From: Trissonchulus latispiculum
Lineage: Eukaryota > Nematoda > Enoplea > Enoplida > Ironidae
Assembly (NCBI GenBank): GCA_030248195.1
Contig: JASAND010026422.1
Coordinates: forward strand, 1 to 64,000
Direction of reading: 5' to 3'
DNA length: 64,000 nucleotides
Every line of letters starts with the position of its first letter. Positions within the stretch are counted from its first letter, which is position 1. Positions 43,523 to 55,394 of the stretch are shown piece by piece. Below the pieces are notes generated by a model. The model worked only from the letters and a program-made list of their open reading frames with translations. It had not been told where the DNA came from and searched no databases. A program made the position numbers and the translations under genes.

Positions 43523-44054
43523 CGTTATTATGAATAACGTATAACCTGTATATTCTGTATGTATATAAATATACTAAATAAATTTTTGTCATATTTCGTT
43601 TTTGATTTGATTTATTGTTAGGTAGATTAGGTAAAATTTTCATTATGATTTTCAAAATTTATAATTTTTAAATTGTTTTCAATGTGGTGTTCAATGTGAC
43701 ATAAGATAAATTCTCTTTTGAGATCTATTATCTTATAGACTTACATTTCATCTTCAGAGTTATATTTATTAATTATTTAATTTTGCGAGCAAGAATTCAT
43801 TATATGTAGTTCTTTGTTAAGTTAGTCCTTATTACTATGATTAGGTTCATAATAACAATATTTTTTAGGGATTAGCCATTAGGGGACCACGTTTAGGTGA
43901 CCACCTTGTAGAACTGGAACCACAATTAGGGAACCACAAAGTTGGAGGATTACAATTTTCATTAACTGTTATAATAGAATTAATCATCATAAAGTACCAC
44001 ATATTATTTAAGTACGTATAAGACTACTTTTACGATAGGACCACACTTAGAGGA
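43523..44054. other. Right subterminal region of the Polinton-like element with ACCAC repeats
   Basis: No genes. From about 43,885 inward of the terminal repeat, GGACCAC, GACCAC or GAACCAC motifs recur (43,885; 43,899; 43,916; 43,931; 44,037), continuing into the terminal repeat. They are the complement of the TGTGGTTC motifs of the left end. Confidence 0.6.
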
Positions 44055-44165
44055 CCACACTTTGAGATACGAGGTTCAAGGGTCATACACACGACAAGAG
44101 ACCACAATAATGAACCACACTTATTGAACCACAATTTATACAGAACGCCTAAAAATAATACTACT
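44055..44165 (-). repeat. Right terminal inverted repeat of the Polinton-like element
   Basis: Inverse of 15,171-15,284. Contains five GACCAC/GAACCAC motifs about 13-15 bases apart and ends AATACTACT, followed by GGTGCC. Confidence 0.9.
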
Positions 44166-44173
44166 GGTGCCAC

Positions 44174-44290
44174 TAGAGCTGGGGACGGTTCCACTAGAAC
44201 CCGGTTGGAACCGCAACCGGAACCGAACCGGAAAGATTATTAGAACCGGAACCGGAACCGGTGGCTTTTGGAACCGGCCGGTTCTATGTT
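44174..44290. mobile_element. Truncated hAT-type MITE end
   Basis: Begins TAGAGCTGGGGACGG directly after GGTGCCAC and is full of GGAACCGG/CCGGTTCC palindromic units. The TAGAG start and subterminal repeats fit hAT non-autonomous elements. No matching other end (CCAGCTCTA) is seen, so the copy is broken. Because the Polinton target copy GGTGCC lies inside its probable 8-bp duplication, the hAT end was there first. Confidence 0.5.
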
Positions 44291-44790
44291 TAAAAATAGG
44301 ACTTGAATAAGTTTTTTTGAAAAAATTTTACAATTTCCTAAAGCTGGATTTTGTAGTTGCCGTTCGTATTGTATTTTTACTCATTCATGCCATTCATGCT
44401 AGTGACTGAAGCTTATTACTAAATCTAGTTTGAGCTTCTACATGTTTCAGCTGAAACTGTGCAAATTTTGACCTGTAATGAGGGTAACTAACGTGAGATG
44501 TGATGTGACTTATGAATTACGATCTGAAACTGAACTTACGAGTTGAAACTGAAGTACGAAACTATAAATGGAATAAATTTAGAGCCTAACTTTTAAATGG
44601 AACAAATTCAGCTCCTTCTGAAAGAGACAAACTTTACTTCTCGCTTGCCTTTTCTTTAGTTTGAAGCTCGCTGAAGCTGCTGTTTGATATTTCAGATAAA
44701 TTTCAAATGTTCATTTGAATCAACATTAGTTATATTGTCCCTTTTCCTTAGTTGTAAGTTAAATTACCTATAACATGCTTGAAAAAATCA
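44291..44790. other. Non-coding stretch
   Basis: AT-rich sequence without recognisable genes or RNA between the hAT end and the TTAGGAG repeat. Confidence 0.5.
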
Positions 44791-46250
44791 GGGTGGCGTT
44801 TCAAAAAATTCTCCTAAGTCCGCTCCTAAGTGCGCTTAGGAGCAGACTTAGGAGAATAGTTAGGAGCGTCTTAGGAGCTCCTAAGGCATAGTTAGGGTTG
44901 TGCCAGGGCCGTGAAGCGGGCTTCGGGCTCGGGCCGGGCTCGGGCTCGGGCCGGCCCGACGCCGGCCCGGCCCGAGTTTTTAATGAGACGGCCCGGCCCG
45001 AGCCCGGCCCGAGTTCTCTGTTGAGCCCGACCCGACTCGGGCCGTTCGGGCCGCTCGGGCCATTCGGGCCGCTCGGGCCACTCGGGCCGCTCGGGCCACT
45101 CGGGCCGCTCGGGCCTCTCTAGTTTTCCGGGCTATTTGAGTAATTTTTCAATTGCTGAAAAACATTGATTTTTTCGTTGTGACTTGTGGCTACATTTGTT
45201 CACACACTTGTTCTTTGGTGCTTAACATATATATACACACACACACATACATATCAGCAACGAGACATTTGAAGCAAATATATAGACAAGTTTATAACAT
45301 ATATAGTTCTACTATCCAAATGCTTATTAGCAAGCATGTTGAGAAATGCTAAACTTTATACAGGTTTTCTCTATCTGCAAAAAGTTATGGATTAGTTAGC
45401 GGCAAATTGTCTTCAGACAAACATTTGTAAAATTCAGAAGGATTACTATTTTAGTTATTCTGCCTGCGGTGGCAGACAAACCCTGATTTGGTACAAGGAA
45501 GCTAACAAGTAAAGCTTTGCCAACTTTCCACTTCTTACTTCATAGTCAGTGGTCAATTGTGTGTTTAAATCTGCTAAGTATAAGCTGTGTGAGTGATTTA
45601 TTTTTATTCCCTTTTTGGATGATTCATTACTTAACCTAAAATCTTACAATCTACAAGATACATAAGCTTTATAGCTCCAAAGGTTACAAATTATATTATA
45701 TTATATATTATACAAATTATATTTATAGGTTACAAATTAGTGCTCAAAGCATTATCTGAAAAGTACGAAATAAACAGCTTCTAACAATAGCTAAAGGTTG
45801 CACTTGAAGTTACAGCTAATCCAACCATGAAAGTTCATTTTGGGTTTACTGATACGTAATACCAATAAAACTGTTCGGGCAAACGATGGAGCCGTTTTTG
45901 GGCCTCTCCGCAGCTGTCGGGCTATATTTGGGCGACTTGGGCCGCTCGGACTACACTCAGGCCGTTCGGGCTCTTCGGGCTCCTCGGGCCGCTCGGGCCG
46001 TGAATCGGGCTTCGGGTTCGGGCCGTGAAGCGGGCCTCGGGCTTCGGGCCGGGCTCGGGCCGGGCCAGCCCGGCCCGAAGCCCGGCCCGAGGAGGTTGGT
46101 TGGCCCGAGCCCGAGCCCGGCCCGAGAAATTTCTTAACGGCACAACCCTAGGCATAGTCAGGAGCGCTCCTTAGCGTGTTTCAAAAGAATTCTCCTAAGT
46201 CGCTCCTAACCATTCTACTAAGTCTGCTCCTAGCTGCCCTCCTAAGCGAT
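44791..46250. repeat. TTAGGAG/CTCCTAA palindromic repeat, split by a hAT element
   Basis: The parts at 44,791-44,892 and 46,151-46,250 consist of alternating CTCCTAAG and CTTAGGAG. The left starts CAGGGTGGCGTTTCAAAA, whose inverse closes a related copy at 59,345. The hAT element 44,893-46,150 with duplication GGCATAGT interrupts it. Other copies are at 48,965-49,330 and 59,240-59,345. Confidence 0.7.
44893..46150. mobile_element. hAT-type non-autonomous element (1,258 bp)
   Basis: Ends TAGGGTTGTGCC...GGCACAACCCTA, flanked by the perfect 8-bp duplication GGCATAGT (44,885-44,892 and 46,151-46,158). Both subterminal parts (about 44,905-45,120 and 45,890-46,130) are GC-rich arrays of CGGGCC/GGCCCG with GCTCGGGCC units. 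The centre is AT-rich and non-coding. Open frames in the GC-rich arms are repeats. It needs transposase from elsewhere. Confidence 0.88.
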
Positions 46251-46540
46251 AGTTTTTAGTCACTTTTGCCTCCCGTTATTGTAACCTTCTTTTACATGTC
46301 TTTTACTTTTCTCCTGTTGAGTTATTTCTTTGCGCTTATGTCAGTAATTTAATGCCAAATTTCAAATTTACAGTATATACAGTTAGTCAGCTAGTCAATT
46401 GATATTCGCAAAAGACTAATTAACATGATATTCTTCTATCTTGTCTTTAGCATTTTTCGCGGACCTTATTAACTATATTCAACTGAAACTAGAACTCTGA
46501 ACGTCTTCAATCTTATTCCGATATTTGATACAGTCCCATC

Positions 46541-46642
<102 letters not shown>

Positions 46643-48004
46643 CTATTTGGCAATATTTTGATTTTGTGTTGCGAACTTATTAATCTTAAGGGGGAGGGGC
46701 TACGAACGAGTCTAGATCGTCGTAGTGCTAAGTAAGCCAATGTATACATCCAGGTAAAAAGGTTTTGAGTATTACGAACGATTTATTGCAGGGCGCCAGT
46801 ACAAATTTTTATGTTCAAAATGAATTTTTCAAAATCATTATTTCAGAGCTTTTGCGGATTAACGGTTTGGCCAAACCAGAGATTTTTGCAACGAATGTAG
46901 GTCACTACTAGGTCAAATATTGAAAATTTTCCGGCTGTCCTGTGTTTTCTTCTTCGGCAATAACAGATACATTTTGAAAATTTTCAAAAGTCGCGTATTT
47001 GCCATTTGTATTTTTCATTGCGCGAAATGGTCGTCTGCCGATTTTGATCTATTAAAATTGACTGCACCAAAAATTAAGGTTTTCGATTCTGCCTTTGTTC
47101 AGAATGTGCTGACAACATACCTGAACGGGAGGTCAAATTTCACTGACCCTTGTGAAAGCAAATTTGGGTATATACCCCCTGTGAGAGCAATGTTTCATGG
47201 GGGTACCTTTGAAAGCGATTTTTAAGCGATTTCTGTCATTTTTTAACAAAAACAGCAATTTTTTAGCCAGAACACATTTTTCGAAAGTTTTCTTAGCAAA
47301 AAGGTTATTTCAAGCAAAAAATTCCGGCGAAGCCGGAACCTTTTTTGGAAATTTTAGTCGTGAACTCCGCCCTCCCCCCCCCTTGTCCACCTGTGGCTAA
47401 CAACGGTCTTTTCCGTTCGGAGTTTTTGGAGCAATCGTCATTTATGGTTCAAGAAAACAATTTAGCATTTCTAGATATTAGAGCGATGTTTAGCGATCTC
47501 ACTTCTCTTGCACATCTTATCTTGGCACATCCACAGTGGGAGTTTTAAATGTTTCTGCCACATTTGTTTTGGAGAAAATGACATACATACACACTCACAC
47601 ACACTTACACTACATATACACATACACACATACATAGTGGAAGTGTGCCTAAACTTTCGACACGCACGCGGACCTAACCTGACCCATACCTGTGACACGC
47701 GAAAAATTATATGACCCGCATAACCCGCTTTTGGTTAATGATGCTCTAAGGCTCTAATAAAATGTGGAAATATTTAACAGTTTATACGATGTGAACATGA
47801 CTAAAGTTTAACGAAAAGTAAATGAATTTAAAATTATGTGGAATTTCATTAGTTTTGGAAATTAAAATGAATGAAAGAAAAACAAAAATTAAGGCGGAAT
47901 TATGAAAACTTTTCGGAGAATTAGCAGACGGTAGTAATTGTCTGATGTTTTTCCTTAAATATTTACGGAGCTTGATGGGAAAATTTTGCGGAAGGTTCTT
48001 ACAT

Positions 48005-48008
<4 letters not shown>
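46643..48008. other. Non-coding stretch
   Basis: No supported gene. A hairpin ATTCCGGCGAAGCCGGAA at about 47,320-47,337 recurs at 63,296, and a short CACA-rich tract lies near 47,587-47,635. The frame at 46,920-47,225 has no family motif. Confidence 0.5.

Positions 48009-48088
<80 letters not shown>
48009..48088. repeat. (TA)n microsatellite
   Basis: About 40 uninterrupted TA units. Confidence 0.95.
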
Positions 48089-48091
<3 letters not shown>

Positions 48092-48964
48092 GAATAGGTT
48101 CATCTTCGCACATATTTTTGCTATGTATTTACAACAATCATTGCAGTGCTAGATGTCAACCACTGTCATTTTTTAAAATATGGGAACCTCTTTGCAGAAG
48201 CTGTGATAATTTTGGCCTGATCTTACGAGAAAAACTTGACACAGCGACCAGGGCGAAGCAAAGTTTGTATGCTTGTTATGTTGAGTTTGGCCAGTTTTGA
48301 AGACATGTAATTACGTGTGACAACAGTAGTGTTTACTGGTTCACGGTTTTCGGCTGCCGTAATGGGTCATCTCAATCAGGTTGGCCGAGCCCGGCGAGCA
48401 CATCGGCTTAGTTATTCTTAGTAAAGCAGAAATTATATATAGCAATTGCGAAAATCTTTCAGGGGTAGATTAGCAGACTATAAGTTATAAAGGTGTCGCT
48501 TTTCGCAAAAATTACAGAGCTAGCCAAGGGAAAACTGATGGGTGCTAGTACTTGTTATGTACCAAGGTTGCAATTTGAGTTTTGAGCACTACATGCTACA
48601 GAAATCGTGCCAGTACTAAGAAAACGAACGCTGTAAGTTCTCAAAATATTTTTGATATATGTTTTGATCCAGACAATACTCGTGGTCTGTCTGCACCAAT
48701 CTATGAGAAAATATGAAAGACAGACATTTATTTGTAAAAATAAGTTTTCACAGACGAACTTGCGATTCATATAAAAATGCATTCGAAAAATGCAAAGTTT
48801 CAAAAAATCGACACACTAGTTCCAGCAGATATTGCATATTCCAGCAAAAGTGAATAAAAACAAATTTTAAAAATTGAAACAATCCAAGAATAGCTAACTC
48901 CAGACATCAAATCTAATGTCTGAGTTCATAAAAATTTAAAGAAAGGAAAATTGTGTAATAGAAA
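48089..48964. other. Non-coding stretch
   Basis: AT-rich. The minus-strand frame at 48,555-48,803 has no recognisable domain. Nothing further seen. Confidence 0.5.
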
Positions 48965-49330
48965 AGTTGAAAATAGACTTAGGAGAACCGTTAGGAGCGG
49001 TCTGAGCGCTCCTAAGGATTTAGGAGAATTGTTAGTAAGGAGCAATCTTTTGAAACGGGATTCCCCTAAGTCTCCTCCTAAGCTGGACTTAGGAGCGCTC
49101 CTAAGTCCAGCTTAGAAGGGAGCTTAGGAGAATCCCGTTTCAAAAGATTCCTCTTTACTAGCAATTCTCCTAAATCCTTAGGAGCGCTCAGACCGCTCCT
49201 AACTTTTCTCCTAAGTTAGGCTAAGTTAGGAGAATGTCAGTGTGAACTTAGGAGAATTCTTTTGAAACGCGCTTAGGAGCACTCCTAACTGTGTCTTAGG
49301 AGCTCTTAAGGTGGTAGTACCACTAGCGGG
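48965..49330. repeat. TTAGGAG fold-back repeat with 214-bp near-perfect palindrome
   Basis: 48,990-49,203 is a palindrome centred near 49,097: arms of ~105 bp carry GTTAGGAGCGGTCTGAGCGC and its inverse, GGGATTC/GAATCCC and TTTTGAAAC/GTTTCAAAA. The flanks continue as CTTAGGAG units and end with AAGGTGGTAGTACCACTAG, which recurs inverted at 59,250. No protein. Confidence 0.8.
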
Positions 49331-49902
49331 ATTTTGGTCCTAATCATGGCATAAATGAAGCAAACATAACGAAACTAGTGGTGAAACACGTTTGGTTGGC
49401 AGGCTGTCTTTGCATAAAATTTTGGTGTCTGAGAGTGCATAATTTGCTAGCTACCATCATGGCTTAGCGCATGCGCAAATAATCAAAATTTTATTTAAGC
49501 CTTGTATCCTAAATTTGAATCTGCCATGTGAAAGAGCATAAAAAGAGCTTTAAAATGATGTGCATATCTCTTCTGTACGTGGTTTCTATCAAAAGTTACA
49601 AGCGGTTGAAGGTGAATAGCTGATATGTAGCTGATATAGCTGGATTACGTTGACCGTTTGCACACATAATGTAAAGTAAAAACAGTATATGCGAAAATTA
49701 AATCTATTGGGTTTCAACGGTTCCTTTTGTGTTATTTATGTGCATTATTTAATAGAAAGCACTTTGCAGCTGCTTGAAAGCATTGGAAATTTCGAAAACC
49801 AAAGCAAACAATGAAAAATTACAGAATTTTTGTTTCTGATTTTCTCGTCACTCCTTCAGTCAAAATGGACCAAATTTTGCAAATATGTTTTGCATCAGCA
49901 TA
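49331..49902. other. Non-coding stretch
   Basis: AT-rich DNA with no supported frame or RNA. Confidence 0.5.
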
Positions 49903-50024
49903 CGCTCAGGCCGTTTTCTTGGTTTTTGGAAAAACGTAATATTAAGCAAGATACAAATTTTACAAATTTTCAAAACACGCTAAAAAACTCACTTTTACGA
50001 AAAACTAAAAAAACGGCCTGAGCG
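49903..50024. mobile_element. Small MITE (122 bp) with TA target site
   Basis: Inverted ends CGCTCAGGCCGTTTT and AAAACGGCCTGAGCG, flanked on both sides by TA (49,901-49,902 and 50,025-50,026). The TA duplication and size fit a Tc1/mariner-type MITE. Confidence 0.75.
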
Positions 50025-50137
50025 TATATGTAAACTAACCATATGCTGAAAATGTCAAATGATTTCATAGAGGATTGAAGGAGATATTTAAGTTTAAAAC
50101 TTTTAATACATTTCCTATTGTGTAGACAGCAAGCCAG

Positions 50138-50638
50138 TGTAAAGATAAGACTGAATTGTCTCGAAATAAATTTAAAGATTGAAGGTTCTGTGAGTGTGTG
50201 TAAGTCCGACTTAGATCATCCGCTTAACCTGACCAATTGCTTCAAAAATTGGAGAAAACATACACGAATTTATTCTTTGGAACAAATCAAAAACAGAAAA
50301 TAGACAAAATAGCTTTTCAAAATAAAATACAGGCACCAGCCTTTACATCAAGAACACAACAAAAAAATTATGCAAACCTCTACTCTGGACAATGACAGCA
50401 TAAAGCATTAGGAAAATGGGGAATTGGGAAATTTGGCGGCAAAGTAATGCTCCCCCAACGCATGCCCAAGACTACCGCCCGCAACAATCACCTGACTCTA
50501 ACTGAACTGAAACTTTTGCCTTCGCTCCTTTTATACTTAGCAATTAGCTAGTCAAGCCAGTGACTTTACACAAAACCTTGCATTGAGCGTTTGCGTGAAT
50601 TTTCTTAATTTGCATAGAAATCAACTAGAATTTCCACA
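50138..50638 (-). repeat. 3' LTR of the second Ty3 element
   Basis: 501 bp; matches 58,617-59,123 apart from a 6-bp indel (CTATTAACAG region) and a few substitutions. Carries a minus-strand TATAAAAGG at 50,536-50,528. Confidence 0.93.
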
Positions 50639-53600
50639 GATTACCCCCTCTTTTGAAGCGCGCGACCCCGCCGCGGCCAAGGGCACAAGGGTTAGTAATA
50701 AAACAGAATTAACCTACGTACCTTAGCTACTAGTATAGATAAAACGCGTTTTAGGAAGACAACGGCAAAAGATAAAAATTTGCGTATCCCTCAGGCCCGG
50801 GTTCCTGGGGACACTACTCGGGCCCCACACAACACATACACATAGGGGATTCCGAGACACAGATAAAGATACTCCGGAACATACCGGGACACGTACTAAC
50901 ATATACACGGAATACACCGACTACACATAAACGAAATACGGCTTGGGACACCCTCGAGCCACGACAGGATCACACGAAGCAAAAGAGAAGGGTACTCCGG
51001 GAGAACCCATCCCAATTTTGAACCCACTCCGGAAGACACTATGTCGGACCAACATGTACATTTACAAAATACTCAATATACGACACTCCGGAATTGCATA
51101 CAACAAACCAAACATTCGGAAATAACCCTCAAAATACTTACTACCGGAGCAAGACAACAAGTACAAAAACATAAAAAATACTTCTGCACCTCAATGATAT
51201 ACATCAGAGTGAAAAAATGGAAAACTAGCTACAATAGACACTATACTGGGCAAAATTCAACACAACAAACAGTAGAAAGACAGAAGTGATACCTAGAAAC
51301 GCAAAAATGATGAAAATTTGTACTCCAGTGGGATTAACTACACTAGAAAACTCCTCCGAGAAAGGTTTTACATGGTTTTATAGAACTCCGGGAAAGATTT
51401 CATACAATTACACAGTGCTCCGGACAAATCAACCATATAGCAACAATACATTGTGAAGACTCCGGGAGAGCCTCCACCGGAGTAGACATATTTTACGAAT
51501 CTGAATAAATGCCGACCAAATACTATATTTCAACGGAAAATTTATAGAAATTTATGAGAAATTACGCGAAAAGAGCAAAATGACATACGCGTACACAATC
51601 CAGGGAAGCCTCCCCCGGAGTAAGCATATTATGCGCGAATCGTACTAAATGCCAAAATAAAGCTGCACAGGGATAAAGCATACATATAGAATTTTTAGCT
51701 GCACCAACAAAAATGGCAAAAATGGAAGGCATAGATGGCAGTACAAATTACGCAAGTAAACCCGCGGTACAGAAGTAGAATCAAAACAAAAACAGTTAGA
51801 TAAAGGGATAATATACGACATATATAGGACGAACTAGGGGGCACCCTTTTGAAAAGAATCGCAAAAGGAAAATGTAATATATTTCTCAAATAAAATTTTA
51901 AAGGGTAAGAGTCAAACGAAAGTCCCCTCAAAGCATAACCCTAATCACTTCCCCCCAAACTATTAAAGCTATCAGACAAAGTAAAGCATGTAAATGGAAT
52001 GAAAAACACAACGCAAGTTAGAAAAAGAGGGAAAGGGGGAGGGGGAGCGGACGAGAGTGGGGGACAACCGGAATGCGCACACAAAATCACAATATAGACT
52101 GATGTTACAAAGTTCACAGTTTATAGGCCAGGAGGGACGCCGAGAACCATGCCGTAGGGGGTAGACCCCACAGCCACCATCGGACCAACCTCCGGAAGGG
52201 GAGCGGGCGCCCCACGGCGCAAGCCGCTCCAGCCCAAGAACCAATCACCGGCCAGACAGACTAACCAGGCCCACAATCACCAGTTACCGGGCCAACCCGT
52301 ACCTCCGGGCCCATTATCAACCAACCACGGAATCCTCCGGGCCGCCAACATATATAAGTATAGGGACATAACAATTTACACAGCATATATATCATCATAA
52401 AGGGGAACTCGCCGCAAAACAGGGACTGGGGGGGGAGGGAAGGGGAAATGTGTTACAGTAAACGAACAATAAACAAAAAAGGATTATATACGACATAATA
52501 TATGGGGATTAACATACGGCACGGGGCCTACAGTAAAAAAATAGCATAATATAAGGCACATAGGCCACAGTCACAAATATAAGGCACATGGGCCTATACA
52601 ACACATCATAAAGGCCCGATTAATTTAGGGAAGAGGAGGCGCGAGCCTACGGCTACTGCAGCCCGGAGAGTATCCAGACAACCAGCGACCGCAGACTGCG
52701 CCGAAATCAAAGAAAGCGAAAAGATAAACTGCGGAGTCTAAGATGCCGGTCCGGGGCTGACCGCCCACCCTTGCCCGGCCATAAGCCAGACACAGGCGAC
52801 GAGCAACCACGGACCTGCCGATGTACGGTACAGTGGAATACCCCCGGTACTATTACCTAAGTAAAATGACTGTTAAATTTGTGTGAAAAAGTGAAGGGAA
52901 AAAGGTAAAAAGGCTAAAAGAGTTTGAAAGAATAGGAGATAAAACAAGTCCTCGAGTACCCTCCAGCAGACCCAAGTAAACATTCGCAAGAATTTAGAAA
53001 ATTTAGGCAATGATTTGTCGTAGCAAAAGAGGAAACACGGAAAGCAAAATCATCTTAGAAAAAATCACAAGAATTTCACGAAAAAGAAGGTGTTCCAGGG
53101 TACTCGAGCAGTTAGACATCTTTATCTCCCCCAAACGAAATCACACATAGCAGGTTAGTAGATGAAAACACGCAAGCACCCCTGCCAGTACGGGCCAAGG
53201 ACATACGTACATAAGATAAGATGTGCCGGTGCCAGCCTGGAACCCTGGAGGTCCCAAACAACTAATTTCTGCAACGGTGAAATATGCAATTTTTCCGTGA
53301 CGAATTTTTCTCGGAGCATTACGTGTTCTCATGTTAAAATTTACCGCGAACTGGGACTCCTGCTGGACCAGACGAGGGATCGTTAGCCCCACAGCGCAGA
53401 ACCGCGGAGCCCCCGACTGATCAACAGGAGACAGTTCGCGCGAACGTCAACCCGGTTTTGGAAGCTAAAATACCCCATTTGCCCCTCAGTACCGCAGGGG
53501 CCCGGCTCATCATTCTCACTAGTCACACTTGCTTTTGAAACAAAATTTTTCCCAAACAAAGCAAAAACTTTTTCGGTCAAGCAAAGAGTTTTCAAACAAG

Positions 53601-55060
53601 CATAAGAAATCGCGAACCCAATCCCACATTCAATACAGTACAAACATAGTGCACAAATACCATATATCCGGACCTGGACCCGCACCGGCAACCCAAGGGG
53701 ATAGGAACCTAAAACACAAAACAAAAAGAGTTAGTTACATATTAGCAAAAGTTTAGATTAAGAATTGGAAACTGATTAAAAACAAGGTTAATTAGGCATA
53801 AACGTATAAAACAGCACGAATCTAGCCGGACCAAGTAGTTAACAAGGATGTGAAAGAGACCCCGGATGCCCTCCGGGAGAGTCCAAAGACACTCCGGTAA
53901 AGTTTTCAAGATTTATGTAAGCACAAAATAAAGTTATTAACATTATTTTAGAGAAAATCGGTTTGAAGAACAAGCCGCTGAAAATTCTCTGGAAAGACGA
54001 ATTCATAAATAAATTCAGAATGAAGGTAGTACGGAAGGCATCTGAGTCTCAGACGTTAATTTCGTTAAACACATTAAAACAGAAAATTAATAGCAACAAC
54101 TACTAATAAGTTTCACACAACGTTGATCTTCCATGCAAATTTTCCCCTTCAGTTTGACTGGAATTAGATTTTGCCCTGAACCGACCTGCGCGCCATGGTC
54201 GGTCCAGGAAACTTTTGCGTGAAAGCAAACGTGAGAATTAATTGTCATGCTTTTCCCAAGCCCACCCAGTTCTGCTAACAAAAATGTAAATTTCGTGCTA
54301 AAAATCAAATTTTTCCACTTCCCCGAAACCAGAGCACGTCGGGCCGTCCGCAGCCAGCCCAGTGCACCCCAGTAGCGAATCCAAAAGATTCTTACCAGTC
54401 CTATCGAAAACTTAAGTTGATCCGGGTTTGATTCCATGCACTGATTCACTCCGGAAAAATCGTCCAATGTGTACCGCCAATGGTTACTCTTTGGAATCAT
54501 CCAATCAATGGCGGGAAAGATTGAACCTTAAATTGTAAATAAAAGAAGTGCAAGTGTGGAGGTAAAGTCAAATCGTGACCGGTTAGCCGTGCGTAAAAGC
54601 TACAAACAAAACGTAAAACAATTATAATGCTGACCTGAAAACCAAAGTGAAAGTGAAAATTAGTGTTTGTTAGAAACTAACTGAAACAGGCAATAGTACC
54701 GGAGGTATGAAAGACAAAATATGAAAGCTCCGGAAATGTATAAAATTCAAAAAAATTTAAGTCGAACTGAAATATAAATCGTATGTATTTGATTCAAACG
54801 AAAAAAAAGAAAGCAAGTTTAGAAAATAATTTTTTTGATGGGAATACAAAAGTTAATTTTCAGCAAATTAATCGGGCTAAGCAAACAACATACTAATCAT
54901 GCGGAATAACGATTCTGGGTTTACCCCCTCTTTTGAAAATTTACTTGGGGCAGGGCAGGTTGGCAGAAATGAGTGGTTTACTGCGGATGGTCCCAATATA
55001 CTGCTTTGAAACACGATTTTAGAGTCATCCTGCATTTTTTCTACAGGTATAAACGGGTTC
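50639..55060 (-). other. Non-coding 3' region of the second Ty3 element
   Basis: No supported frames. The motif ACTCCGG, with variants, recurs about ten times between 50,870 and 51,615. Near 52,130-52,330 and 52,620-52,800 the sequence is GC-rich. A second AAAAGAGGGGGT copy (complement at 54,923-54,934) sits at the junction with the protease region. This may mark the edge of the deletion that removed reverse transcriptase and integrase, or an internal polypurine tract. Confidence 0.55.
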
Positions 55061-55065
55061 AAAAA

Positions 55066-55362
55066 TCAGGTCGGACCCCGGACAGCAGGGGATGAGGGGG
55101 CCGGAGCCAAAACCTCCGAGGGCGGGGGTGTCCCCAGATTTACACACATCACCGCAGGCGCATCGGCACACCAATTTGCAACAAATTCCGAGTAAATTTC
55201 GGCTGATGACAATAATGGGTGGCGTATTCCTTGCATATTCACCTCATTCGTAGAAAATAACAAATCCCAGTGAAAACTTTTCATGAAATCAGTGCCTATA
55301 AGCATCTCATGACAAAAGTCAGGAGCCATATGAAAAGACCACCCATATTCTTTATGCCCCAC
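55066..55362 (-). pseudogene. Protease C-terminal part, second Ty3 element
   Basis: In a different frame from Gag. It has F-H-M-A-P-D-F, LIGTDFMKSF-W-D and PPPSEVLAPA, matching 29,710-29,990 of the giant element (HVAPDFYRDILLGTDFM). Homology stops around 55,066, where pol is missing. A ribosomal or mutational frameshift separates it from the gag-protease frame. Confidence 0.8.
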
Positions 55363-55394
55363 CGTGAAAATGACGAAAACTTTAGCAGAAATTT

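Larger units (their letters stand above)
15171..44165. mobile_element. Polinton/Maverick-like element (with nested Ty3 insertion)
   Basis: The element begins AGTAGTATT and ends AATACTACT, with inverted repeats of about 111-114 bp, and is flanked by the perfect 6-bp direct duplication GGTGCC (15,165-15,170 and 44,166-44,171). Inverted repeats with 5'-AG ends, 6-bp target duplications and a protein-primed-type family B DNA polymerase are hallmarks of Polintons. Total length is 28,995 bp. Without the nested Ty3 element and its 4-bp duplication it would be about 11.3 kb, shorter than typical 15-20 kb Polintons. I find no retroviral-type integrase, FtsK/HerA ATPase, Ulp1-like protease or capsid genes. 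It may therefore be a reduced, trans-mobilised or distinct lineage. Confidence 0.85.

Noticed and set aside
44898..46137. Gly/Pro/Arg-rich frames
   Set aside because: They lie in the GGGCCG subterminal repeats of a hAT element.
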